From: a virus
Virus record (IMG/VR): IMGVR_UViG_3300034062_003529
Coordinates: 1-22,039 of that record
DNA: 22,039 bases
Strand: one strand, 5' to 3'
The translations under genes were made by a program, and so were the position numbers. Within the stretch, counting starts at the first letter, position 1, and every line of letters starts with the position of its first letter. The notes beneath the pieces are model-generated. The model had not been told where the DNA came from and ran no database searches. It saw nothing but the letters and a program-made list of their open reading frames with translations. Shown one piece after another: positions 6,572-13,409 of the stretch.

Positions 6572-7486
6572 ATGGCACTTTCCGTTGCTCACGGTATCCC
6601 CGAAGAATTCCGTCGCGAATTCACCAACAACCTCGAACACGAGGTCCAGCAGCTCCTGTCCAAGTTCTCCAGCCGCATCAAGGTCGAGGGCTTCGAGGGC
6701 AAGGAGAACATCTACAACTCGCTCGAACCGCGTTCGTTCAAGACGCGCACCGGGCGACTCCAGCAGTCCGCTCCGACCGAGGCCGAACTGCACGCCCGCA
6801 AGCTCGTCAAGGTTCCGTTCTACGACCAGGCGATCTTCGACAAGTGGGACGCCGAGTTCCTCGGCAAGCTCGCGCTCCCCGACTCCGAGACCATCCAGGC
6901 CATGAAGGCCGCCTACGCCCGCCTCATCGACACCGAGGTGTGCAAGGCCGCCGATGCCACGGTCTACGGGGGTGAAGAGCCCTACGTCACCGCCATCGAC
7001 CTGCCTGCGGACCAGAAGGTCAACGTGCAACTCGGATCCTCGCCAGCCGCCAACGTCGGCCTGACGCCGGACAAGCTGGTCAAGGCGATGCAGATCTTCG
7101 AGGAGAACGACATCTACCCGGAGGAGGAGGAGCTGATCCTCGCCATCAACCCGAAAGCGAAGCAGGACTTGATCAGCTACGTCAAGGCCGCCGGAAACGA
7201 CGTGTGGGCGAACATGATCGCCCGCTGGCTGGAAGGTCGTGACGCCAAGCTCTTCGGCTTCACGCCCATCGTCACCAACCGCATCGTGAACACGACCGGG
7301 AACATCGACCAGTGCTTCGCCTACTCGGCCAAGCGTGGGATCTACATGGCCCCCGAGAAGCTCGAAATCCACATGGATGTCCTGCCGACCCAGCAGCACG
7401 CCCTCCAGATCTCGGCCTACGCGACCCTCGGGTTCATGCGCCGGTTCGAGAAGGGTGTCGTCATGATCCCCTGTGACCGAGACTGA
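6572..7486 (+). CDS. Major capsid protein
   Basis: The 304-residue protein would be the HK97-fold shell subunit. It resembles the phage capsid family common in podovirus-like phages. After an N-terminal arm (EEFRREFTNNLEHEVQQLL), residues 40-110 carry the extended-loop region (PTEAELHARKLVKVPFYDQ). Residues about 110-220 form the helical and peripheral part. The C-terminus has the typical sequence FGFTPIVTNRI, then YSAKRGIYMAPEKLEIHMD and ISAYATLGFMRRFEKGVVMI. It is preceded by a 179-base leader with the hairpin repeat. It is followed 31 bases later by a decoration-like gene and then by a strong terminator, which together look like a separate high-output transcription unit. No Shine-Dalgarno site precedes ATG 6572. 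Confidence 0.9.
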   Translation: MALSVAHGIPEEFRREFTNNLEHEVQQLLSKFSSRIKVEGFEGKENIYNSLEPRSFKTRTGRLQQSAPTEAELHARKLVKVPFYDQAIFDKWDAEFLGKLALPDSETIQAMKAAYARLIDTEVCKAADATVYGGEEPYVTAIDLPADQKVNVQLGSSPAANVGLTPDKLVKAMQIFEENDIYPEEEELILAINPKAKQDLISYVKAAGNDVWANMIARWLEGRDAKLFGFTPIVTNRIVNTTGNIDQCFAYSAKRGIYMAPEKLEIHMDVLPTQQHALQISAYATLGFMRRFEKGVVMIPCDRD

Positions 7487-7501
7487 TCAACCTCAACGCT
7501 G

Positions 7502-7507
7502 AAAGGA
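7502..7507 (+). promoter_or_regulatory. Shine-Dalgarno site for the decoration-like gene
   Basis: AAAGGA lies 10 bases before ATG 7518 in the 31-base gap after the capsid gene. This gives the gene independent ribosome loading, unlike most genes here. Confidence 0.5.
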
Positions 7508-7517
7508 CACCAATTCT

Positions 7518-7991
7518 ATGGCTAACCTAGACACTGCCGAGCGCACCGCTCAACTCGAAAGCACCTACAAGCGAAACGTCTCTCCGTCCTACCGGGCGTT
7601 GCAAGCTCCGCTGCGGATCGCTTCCTTTGGGACGATCACCCTCACCGGTGATTCGGACGCTGTCAACGACACGATCACCCTTGGCAACCTGGGTTGCGGC
7701 GGGCGGATCATTCCCGAGCTTTGCCGCATCGTCGGCACGGCTGGAACCGTTGGCGGGACGTTCAAGGTCCAAAAGGTCAATGCTGCCGGAACCGCGACCG
7801 ACATCACCGGGACGGCAGCAATCTCAGTGGATGAGACTGCTGTTGCGTTCACTCGAAAGGCCGGAGCCGCAACGGGAGCGGACTTTGAAGCAACCGACTA
7901 CCTCCGGTTGCTCATCACCGCAGCTTCCGCGCTCACCGCCACCGACACGGTCGAGCTGTATCTGGCCTTCTCGACCGACGAGACGGTCTGA
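7518..7991 (+). CDS. Putative capsid decoration or head-associated protein
   Basis: The 157-residue protein directly follows the capsid gene and shares its transcription unit, ending at the intrinsic terminator. After about 30 residues (RNVSPSYRALQAPLRIASFG) the sequence becomes strongly beta: alternating hydrophobic segments rich in Thr, Gly, Ala and Asp, such as VNDTITLGNLGCGGRIIPEL and TDTVELYLAFSTDETV. This is the pattern of small beta-sandwich head-decoration or head-fibre proteins. No exact family is recognised; the call rests on position, size and secondary-structure pattern. One Cys pair (C60 and C68) could be structural. Confidence 0.6.
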   Translation: MANLDTAERTAQLESTYKRNVSPSYRALQAPLRIASFGTITLTGDSDAVNDTITLGNLGCGGRIIPELCRIVGTAGTVGGTFKVQKVNAAGTATDITGTAAISVDETAVAFTRKAGAATGADFEATDYLRLLITAASALTATDTVELYLAFSTDETV

Positions 7992-8001
7992 CCCACCTCA
8001 C

Positions 8002-8043
8002 GCCCCAGGCCGGAACGACCACCGGCCTGGGGCTTTCTCCTTT
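8002..8043 (+). terminator. Intrinsic terminator after the capsid genes
   Basis: GCCCCAGGCCGG (8002-8013) pairs perfectly over 12 bp with CCGGCCTGGGGC (8022-8033) across the 8-base loop AACGACCA. The T-rich tract TTTCTCCTTT (8034-8043) follows. It lies 10 bases past the stop of the decoration-like gene. It is the strongest terminator in the window and would separate abundant head-protein transcripts from tail genes. Confidence 0.88.
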
Positions 8044-8047
8044 CAAC

Positions 8048-8120
8048 CGCGGGATCGTCTAGCCTGGCAGGATACCTGGCTCATAACCAGGCGGCGCGGG
8101 TTCAAATCCTGCTCCCGCAA
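8048..8120 (+). tRNA. tRNA with CAT anticodon (Met; initiator-like features)
   Basis: A full cloverleaf is visible. The acceptor is CGCGGGA (8048-8054) with TCCCGCA (8113-8119), the D loop is AGCCTGGCA, and the anticodon stem CCTGG/CCAGG encloses CTCATAA with CAT at 8082-8084. The T arm is GCGGG-TTCAAAT-CCTGC and the discriminator is A 8120. CCA is not encoded (TCC follows). Positions 1 and 72 are C and A, the unpaired end that marks bacterial initiator tRNA. The anticodon stem has only two of the three initiator G:C pairs (29-41 is T-A), and pair 11-24 is T-A, as in elongators. Initiator, elongator Met and lysidine-modified Ile identities are all possible. Confidence 0.88.
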
Positions 8121-8131
8121 TCCTTCCGGCA

Positions 8132-10717
8132 ATGACCAACACCGATCTCGCGAACATGGCGCTCTCCCGGCTTGGGGAGCCCCGCATTACGGACATTGCC
8201 GAAAACTCTCCTGCGGCGATTTCCTGCCGCGAGAACATCGAACTGGTCCGCGACTCGCTCCTGCGCTCTCACCCGTGGAACTTCGCCATGGGTAGGGCCA
8301 CGCTCACCGCCGGGGCCGCTCCTCCCTTCGGCTGGGAGTATTCCTACCCGCTCCCCGCTGACCTTCTGCGGGTTCTCACGTTCAACGGCGTGCAGGCGGC
8401 CATGTGCGCCGCCGACTTCACCATCGAGGCCGGAAAGCTGCTGGCCCACGTCGAGGAGGCCAAGATCACCTACGTCCGTCGGGTGACCGACCCGACCCTC
8501 TTCGACCCGCTCTTTGTCGAGGTGCTGGTCCTCCGTCTCGCCTCGGCCATCGCCCTGGATGTCACCTCCTCGACCGAGAAGCGGGACGCCATGGAGGTGC
8601 TGGCCGATCAACGGATGAGAGGCGCGACGTTTGTGGATGCCGGAGAGCGCCGCGTCCAGCTCGTCGACGGGCTCGAAAGCGTGAGGATGCGACATTACGG
8701 GACCGTGGGGGATTGCCTCCAGAGCCCGATTTGGTCAGCCGGGACCAACGGATGGTCGCCGGTATTTGCCTCCGTCTCCCACAACAACGGCAAAGTGTTG
8801 CAGATCATCAACTGGATCGGAGGGAGTGGCGACAAGCCTTCGACCGGGTATGTTGGCGCAAATGGCATCGTTTCCAGCATCAATGACGCGACCCTCATCC
8901 CTGACGGATTGTCCGGGAGTCAGGGAGAAGACGGATGGACTCCAGTTTTTGCTGTGGAGTCCGATGTCGAGCGGCGCGTTTTGAAAGTCGTTGATTGGAC
9001 CGGCGGGCAGGGAACAAAGCCTGACATCAATGTATGGGTGGGGGCGAGCGGGTTCGTGACAAGCATCGCGTCTGCGGTCAACATTCGCGGGCCGCAAGGG
9101 TTGTCGGGACCATCGGGGAATTCGATCACCGGCCAAACAGGACCAGCCGGACCAGCCGGACCAGCAGGACCAGCCGGACCAGCAGGAGCGGATGGGGACA
9201 GTGCATACGAGGTCGCGGTTGCCAACGGTTTTGTCGGAACGGAAGAGGAGTGGCTCGACTCGCTGATTGGCCCGGTGGGTGACGCAGGAGAAGATGGGTG
9301 GACTCCCGTTTTTTCCGTGGAGTCCGACCTTGAAAGGCGCGTTTTGAAAGTCGTCGATTGGATTGGCGGGCAGGGAGCAAAGCCTGACATCAACGTATGG
9401 GTGGGGTCAACGGGCTTTGAGACATCCATCGGAAGTGCCGTTGACATTCGCGGATCTGCTGGCGCACAGGGAGCGCAGGGCGAGCAGGGTTTGCAAGGTG
9501 TGCAGGGGGATCAGGGTGTGCAGGGGAATCAGGGACCGGCGGGTGCTGCGGGACCGAACCAAGTTTCAACTGCTACGTCCACCGATATTTCCGGCATCCT
9601 CAAGGGGGCTAGCGGATCGGTCGCTCAAGCTATTGCCGGGACTGATTATATTGCCACAAACGACTCGCGCCTTTCCGACTCCCGCACGCCAACCTCGCAC
9701 GCTCATGGGAACATCACCAACGCGGGCGCGATTGGTTCGACCTCCGGGCTGCCGATCAAGACCGGCGCGTCGGGAGTGCTTGAGGCCGGCGCTTTCGGAA
9801 CCTCTGCGGGACAGTTCGCGGAAGGAAACCACACTCACTCGGCCTTCACCGGAGACTCCGGCTCGGGTGGTGCTGCGGGTTTCGTTCCCGCTCCTGCTGC
9901 CGGGGATGCGGTGGCTGGAAAATACCTCGACGCGGATGGGACGTGGACGGTTCCTCCGACCGGGGGAGGGGTTTCGGACGGCGACAAGGGCGACATCACC
10001 GTCTCGGCTTCGGGGGCGACTTGGACCATCGACAACGACGCGGTCACCTATGCGAAGATCCAGAACATCTCCGCGACCTCACGAGTCATCGGTCGCAAAA
10101 GCAGCGGCTCTGGCGATGCCGAGGAATGCACGCTTTCGGAAATCCTCGACTTTGTCGGCAGTGCGGCCCAAGGGGACATCCTCTACCGCGGTGCATCGAC
10201 CTGGACGCGACTGGGCGCTGGAACCTCCGGCCAATTTCTTCGAACGAATGGAGCAGCGGCAAATCCATCCTGGAATTCCGTTCCCGTCGAAACCGGAGTA
10301 ATTACCTCGAACTATACTGACTCGACCGGAACGCTTGGGAACGTCACCGGAATGTCCTTTTCCTTGGCGGCAAACGAGCGTGTAACCGCAATCTTTTCGG
10401 GATTGTGGGGCACGCAAACGACGAACTCGGGATTCCGTTATGATATAACGGGGCCAGCATCGCCGACCTATGTGCTTTACAACGTCGCGCACGGAATCAC
10501 GCAGACCGCGTTCCGTTCGGGCGATGGAGCGACTGCATTCAGCACTGCCTTCGTCGAGGTGAGCGGTAATACCGCGCTGTACCTGCCTGTGACAATCCAC
10601 CTGCACGTGGTCAATGGTGCCAGCGCGGGAACGGTTCAACTTCGCATGGGCGGCGAAACTAACGGCGTCACCTTTACCCTCTACCAGGGCTTTACCCTTC
10701 AGCTTTTCCGATTCTGA
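8132..10717 (+). CDS. Tail adaptor (gp11-like)-collagen-tail fibre fusion protein 1
   Basis: The protein has 861 residues. Residues 1-185 match the tail tubular protein A/gp11-like adaptor: [28 protein letters not shown] (39-52), PPFGWEYSYPLPADLLR (64-80) and ITYVRRVTDP (112-121). This dodecamer connects portal and nozzle. The rest is fibre-like. A roughly 54-residue module (DGWTPVF..WxGGQGxKPD) occurs three times (206-260, 267-320, 388-441), the last two nearly identical. Collagen-like Gly-X-Y tracts lie at 319-355 and 441-474, and DSAYEVAVANGFVGTEEEWL at 356-375. SDSRTPTSHAHG (515-526) is a common tail-fibre motif, and a beta-rich C-terminus ends in LQLFRF. No Shine-Dalgarno site precedes the start, which lies 11 bases after the tRNA. 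A clear paralog with a different distal end lies at 11133. Confidence 0.85.
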   Translation: MTNTDLANMALSRLGEPRITDIAENSPAAISCRENIELVRDSLLRSHPWNFAMGRATLTAGAAPPFGWEYSYPLPADLLRVLTFNGVQAAMCAADFTIEAGKLLAHVEEAKITYVRRVTDPTLFDPLFVEVLVLRLASAIALDVTSSTEKRDAMEVLADQRMRGATFVDAGERRVQLVDGLESVRMRHYGTVGDCLQSPIWSAGTNGWSPVFASVSHNNGKVLQIINWIGGSGDKPSTGYVGANGIVSSINDATLIPDGLSGSQGEDGWTPVFAVESDVERRVLKVVDWTGGQGTKPDINVWVGASGFVTSIASAVNIRGPQGLSGPSGNSITGQTGPAGPAGPAGPAGPAGADGDSAYEVAVANGFVGTEEEWLDSLIGPVGDAGEDGWTPVFSVESDLERRVLKVVDWIGGQGAKPDINVWVGSTGFETSIGSAVDIRGSAGAQGAQGEQGLQGVQGDQGVQGNQGPAGAAGPNQVSTATSTDISGILKGASGSVAQAIAGTDYIATNDSRLSDSRTPTSHAHGNITNAGAIGSTSGLPIKTGASGVLEAGAFGTSAGQFAEGNHTHSAFTGDSGSGGAAGFVPAPAAGDAVAGKYLDADGTWTVPPTGGGVSDGDKGDITVSASGATWTIDNDAVTYAKIQNISATSRVIGRKSSGSGDAEECTLSEILDFVGSAAQGDILYRGASTWTRLGAGTSGQFLRTNGAAANPSWNSVPVETGVITSNYTDSTGTLGNVTGMSFSLAANERVTAIFSGLWGTQTTNSGFRYDITGPASPTYVLYNVAHGITQTAFRSGDGATAFSTAFVEVSGNTALYLPVTIHLHVVNGASAGTVQLRMGGETNGVTFTLYQGFTLQLFRF
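8930..9091 (+). repeat. Direct repeat unit A (tail fibre module)
   Basis: These 162 bases encode residues 267-320 of the first adaptor-fibre protein. They are closely repeated at 9293-9454; the centre (GGCGCGTTTTGAAAGTCGT and following) is almost unchanged at DNA level. A third, more diverged unit is at 8747-8911. This points to recent duplication or ongoing recombination within the gene. Confidence 0.75.
9140..9187 (+). repeat. Tandem GGACCAGCN repeat encoding Gly-Pro-Ala
   Basis: Five tandem 9-base units, nearly identical (GGACCAGCC or GGACCAGCA), encode GPA repeats at residues 337-351 within the first collagen-like tract. The low sequence diversity makes it prone to slippage. Confidence 0.8.
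9293..9454 (+). repeat. Direct repeat unit B (tail fibre module)
   Basis: This is the second copy of the unit at 8930-9091, encoding residues 388-441. A collagen-like tract rich in Gln and Gly follows it. The two copies are 363 bases apart start to start, a whole number of codons, so unequal exchange would keep the frame. Confidence 0.75.
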
Positions 10718-11136
10718 TGACAGCAACAACCCACGATATTCTTTCTTTCGCATGGCCCAATCGAGGTGGGTGGCGAGTTTTCGGAGATGACATTACCGCC
10801 GGGGATGGCGGGCCAGTCCCATCCATGGCCGAAATCGAAGCGCATCGCGAAGCAACAGAAGAATCGCTAGCGGCGGCGCAACAACAGGCTAGCCTTCGAC
10901 GCTCCAAGCTCGCGCAACTCCGAGCTGATTGGAAGGCTCTTCCCGATTTCATCCGTGGCCCATTCCGGGATAAATTCGAAGCAGCCTCAAGGCTTCTCGA
11001 CGAGGGCGACGACGCGGCGGCAATCGCGCTTATTGAATATGCCGATTCGCCATCCTCTTTTACCTCTGATCAAATCGCGACTTTCGCCGCGACAAAGGCA
11101 ACGATGAGAGCAGGCATTGAAGCTATGTCCGCATGA
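10717..11136 (+). CDS. Small helical protein between the two adaptor-fibre genes
   Basis: The 139-residue protein starts at a TGATG overlap with the first adaptor-fibre gene and ends at an ATGA overlap with the second. The N-terminal 35 residues are beta-like with several Trp and Gly ([14 protein letters not shown]). Helices rich in Ala, Glu and Arg ([20 protein letters not shown]) follow, then a compact segment, [20 protein letters not shown], with [17 protein letters not shown]. The second half resembles small phage proteins encoded after fibre genes (residues then an aLd.GD..aA...I pattern), some of which act as fibre chaperones. That role is inferred mainly from the tight position between two fibre-bearing genes. 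No family is firmly recognised. Confidence 0.65.
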   Translation: MTATTHDILSFAWPNRGGWRVFGDDITAGDGGPVPSMAEIEAHREATEESLAAAQQQASLRRSKLAQLRADWKALPDFIRGPFRDKFEAASRLLDEGDDAAAIALIEYADSPSSFTSDQIATFAATKATMRAGIEAMSA

Positions 11137-13409
11137 CCGAAACCGACATTGCCAACCGAGCCCTCTCCCTCCTCGGGGAACCGGCTATCCTGTCACTGGA
11201 CGACGGGACTGCGGCAGCTCGGGCGCTCGGAATCCACTACGAGCAGGTCCGGGATTCGCTCCTGCGATCCCACGCGTGGGACTTCGCCATCGAGCGGGTC
11301 GAGCTGTCGAGGGCCGCTGATGATCCGCCTTTCGGGTGGCAATACCAGTTCCCGCTCCCGGCAGACTTCCTCCGCCTCGAAACCTTCAACATGGTCGAGG
11401 CCGGGGCGTGTCAATCGTCCTTCGCCGTCGAAGGCGGGATGCTGGTGACCAATTCCTCCTCGGCCCAGATCACCTATGTGGCAAGGGTCACCGATCCGGG
11501 CCAATGGGACGCCCTCTTCGCGGACGTGTTGGCGCACCGTCTCGCCGCCGCGGCGTGCGTTCAGATCACGGGCAGCGATGGCCGAAAGCAGAACCTCGAC
11601 CGCCATTCAGAGCGCCGCCTCAAGGAAGCCCGCATGGTCGATGCCAACCAAGGCTTGAGGACGCCGGACCCGCTTGAGCGCGGGGCCATTGGACGGAATG
11701 TCCGCCCCATGAACGGCGACTTCGACCACGTCAGGACGGTCGTCGGCCCGCCCGGACCTCCGGGACCAGTGGGACCACAAGGACCAGCGGGTGGACCGCA
11801 AGGACCGGCGGGACCAGTGGGACCGCAAGGACCGGCGGGGGTGGGCTCGCTTTGGTTACAAGGCGAAGGCGCGCCTTCCTCGGGAGATGGAGGGGAGGGT
11901 GACTTCTGGCTCGACACGAACAGCGGCAACATCTACGGCCCGAAGGGCGGCGGCGGGTGGGGAGGTGTGGTCTTCAATATTGCCGAGGGTCAGCAGGGAC
12001 CGGCAGGACCGGCTGGTCCGCAAGGACCGCAAGGGCAGCAAGGGATTCAAGGAATCCAGGGTCAGATCGGGCCTGAGGGACCGGCGGGTCCGGCGAATTC
12101 CCTAAACGTCGGAAATGTTTCAGCGGTGTCCTACGACTCCAACGCTTACGGAGTGACCATCAGTGGAGCCCCTCCAGCTCAACAGCTAAACTTCGTGCTT
12201 CCGAGCGGACCTCCCGGCCCCATCGGGGCGCAGTATCAATTTTCAAGCGGCACATCAACTGCCACTGCGTTCAATCGGTTCTTGATCTTCAACAATGCAA
12301 CCTTCGCGAATATCACCGCGATCCTACTCAGCACGACCGACGACTATCTCATCGACCAGTCCGCATGGCTGGATTCGTTCGATGACAGCAGCAGTGCCAT
12401 TCGGGGGCAGATCCGCATCATCAAGAAAAATCAACCCGGAGTGCAACGCCTCTTCAACATCACCGGGGCGACGACGAGCATCACCGGAGGCAGGATTGTC
12501 TCGGTGACGCCAGTGTCCAGCGTCGGCACGATCAACGCCGGGGATGTCCTTGAAGTGGGTTTCAGCCGGACGGGGGACAAGGGGGAAGTCGGAGCGCAAG
12601 GACAGCAGGGGAATGCGGGTCCGGCGGGAGTTCAAGGCCCATCTTCTGGTATTCAACTGACCAGAACAACGGACGGGAACACGAATCCGTTCGGGACGAT
12701 TTTTTCCGTATCATCTGGGAGTCCGGCACCAGGAATAAGCTTCAACATTTTTTTCAACAGTGCCACGTTCATACCCGCAATCAAGTTGGCAGCGGGCGAC
12801 TACGTCAACGCCAGTTCGGCAACGACCCACATCTCGTTTGAGGTGGTATCAACATTTGACACAGGCACCGGGGCAATTGAAGTCAGTGCGAAAAATATCC
12901 AGGGGTCGTTCGGCTCAATCAACGCCGCGCATGGGTTCACCGTATCAAAGCGAGGAAACGATGGATTCGGAATCCTCACCGGGATGGTGACCCCCTATGC
13001 CGGAATGGCACTTCCTGCCGGGTGGCTCTGGTGCGACGGGTCGTCCGTTTCGCGCACGACCTATGCCGACCTCTTCACCGCCATCGGCACGACCTATGGG
13101 TCCGTCGATGCGTCGTCCTTCACCCTCCCCGACCTTCGTGGTCGCGTGGTCGCGGGGCGCGACAACATGGACAACTCTGTCGGCACGGGCGGAGGGGACG
13201 CTGGGCGACTCACGGCCGCATCTCTCGATGGTGACATTCTTGGGAATTGGGGCGGGGTAGAAACTCACTCGCACTCGATCACGCGCTCGTCGGCAAACAC
13301 CACAACCACTGGCGGCGGCGCGACTCGCGTCACCTCCGTCACGACTCCAACCGGAGGCGCGTCATCACTCCAGCCCACCATCATCCTCAACTACATCATC
13401 AAGACCTGA
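11133..13409 (+). CDS. Tail adaptor (gp11-like)-collagen-tail collar fusion protein 2
   Basis: The 758-residue protein is a paralog of the first fusion. Residues 1-190 repeat the adaptor motifs [28 protein letters not shown] (39-52), [17 protein letters not shown] (65-81) and [10 protein letters not shown] (113-122). Collagen-like Gly-X-Y tracts follow at 205-237, 286-320 and 481-503. Between the first two sits a [20 protein letters not shown] fibre segment (240-259). Two diverged beta modules (about 380-480 and 535-610) each lead into a Gly-rich turn. The C-terminal 140 residues are a phage tail collar domain: [20 protein letters not shown] (617-636), [16 protein letters not shown] (662-677), HSHS and the usual end [13 protein letters not shown]. 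Collar domains form trimeric fibre tips. The distal end is unlike that of the first fusion, so the two probably bind different targets. Confidence 0.88.
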   Translation: MTETDIANRALSLLGEPAILSLDDGTAAARALGIHYEQVRDSLLRSHAWDFAIERVELSRAADDPPFGWQYQFPLPADFLRLETFNMVEAGACQSSFAVEGGMLVTNSSSAQITYVARVTDPGQWDALFADVLAHRLAAAACVQITGSDGRKQNLDRHSERRLKEARMVDANQGLRTPDPLERGAIGRNVRPMNGDFDHVRTVVGPPGPPGPVGPQGPAGGPQGPAGPVGPQGPAGVGSLWLQGEGAPSSGDGGEGDFWLDTNSGNIYGPKGGGGWGGVVFNIAEGQQGPAGPAGPQGPQGQQGIQGIQGQIGPEGPAGPANSLNVGNVSAVSYDSNAYGVTISGAPPAQQLNFVLPSGPPGPIGAQYQFSSGTSTATAFNRFLIFNNATFANITAILLSTTDDYLIDQSAWLDSFDDSSSAIRGQIRIIKKNQPGVQRLFNITGATTSITGGRIVSVTPVSSVGTINAGDVLEVGFSRTGDKGEVGAQGQQGNAGPAGVQGPSSGIQLTRTTDGNTNPFGTIFSVSSGSPAPGISFNIFFNSATFIPAIKLAAGDYVNASSATTHISFEVVSTFDTGTGAIEVSAKNIQGSFGSINAAHGFTVSKRGNDGFGILTGMVTPYAGMALPAGWLWCDGSSVSRTTYADLFTAIGTTYGSVDASSFTLPDLRGRVVAGRDNMDNSVGTGGGDAGRLTAASLDGDILGNWGGVETHSHSITRSSANTTTTGGGATRVTSVTTPTGGASSLQPTIILNYIIKT
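11745..11843 (+). repeat. Collagen-like coding repeat, GPQGPAG type
   Basis: These 99 bases are built from GGACCAGTG, GGACCGCAA and GGACCAGCG type units and encode residues 205-237 of the second adaptor-fibre protein. Similar tracts follow at 11988-12092 (residues 286-320) and 12573-12641 (481-503). Gly at every third residue supports a triple-helical shaft; one extra Gly at 221 breaks the register. Confidence 0.75.

Noticed and set aside
7627-8295. 222-codon + strand frame across the decoration gene, terminator and tRNA
   Set aside because: It crosses a strong terminator and a complete tRNA, and its composition is Arg/Ser/Pro-rich shadow coding.
9140-9187. Short tandem repeats resembling a CRISPR-like array
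   Set aside because: The units are 9 bases without spacers and encode Gly-Pro-Ala in frame. They are collagen coding repeats.
13247-13408. Upstream extension of the nozzle protein from 13247
   Set aside because: The extra residues are His/Arg-rich read-through of the collar-domain gene. The conserved family opening starts just after ATG 13409, which overlaps the previous stop.
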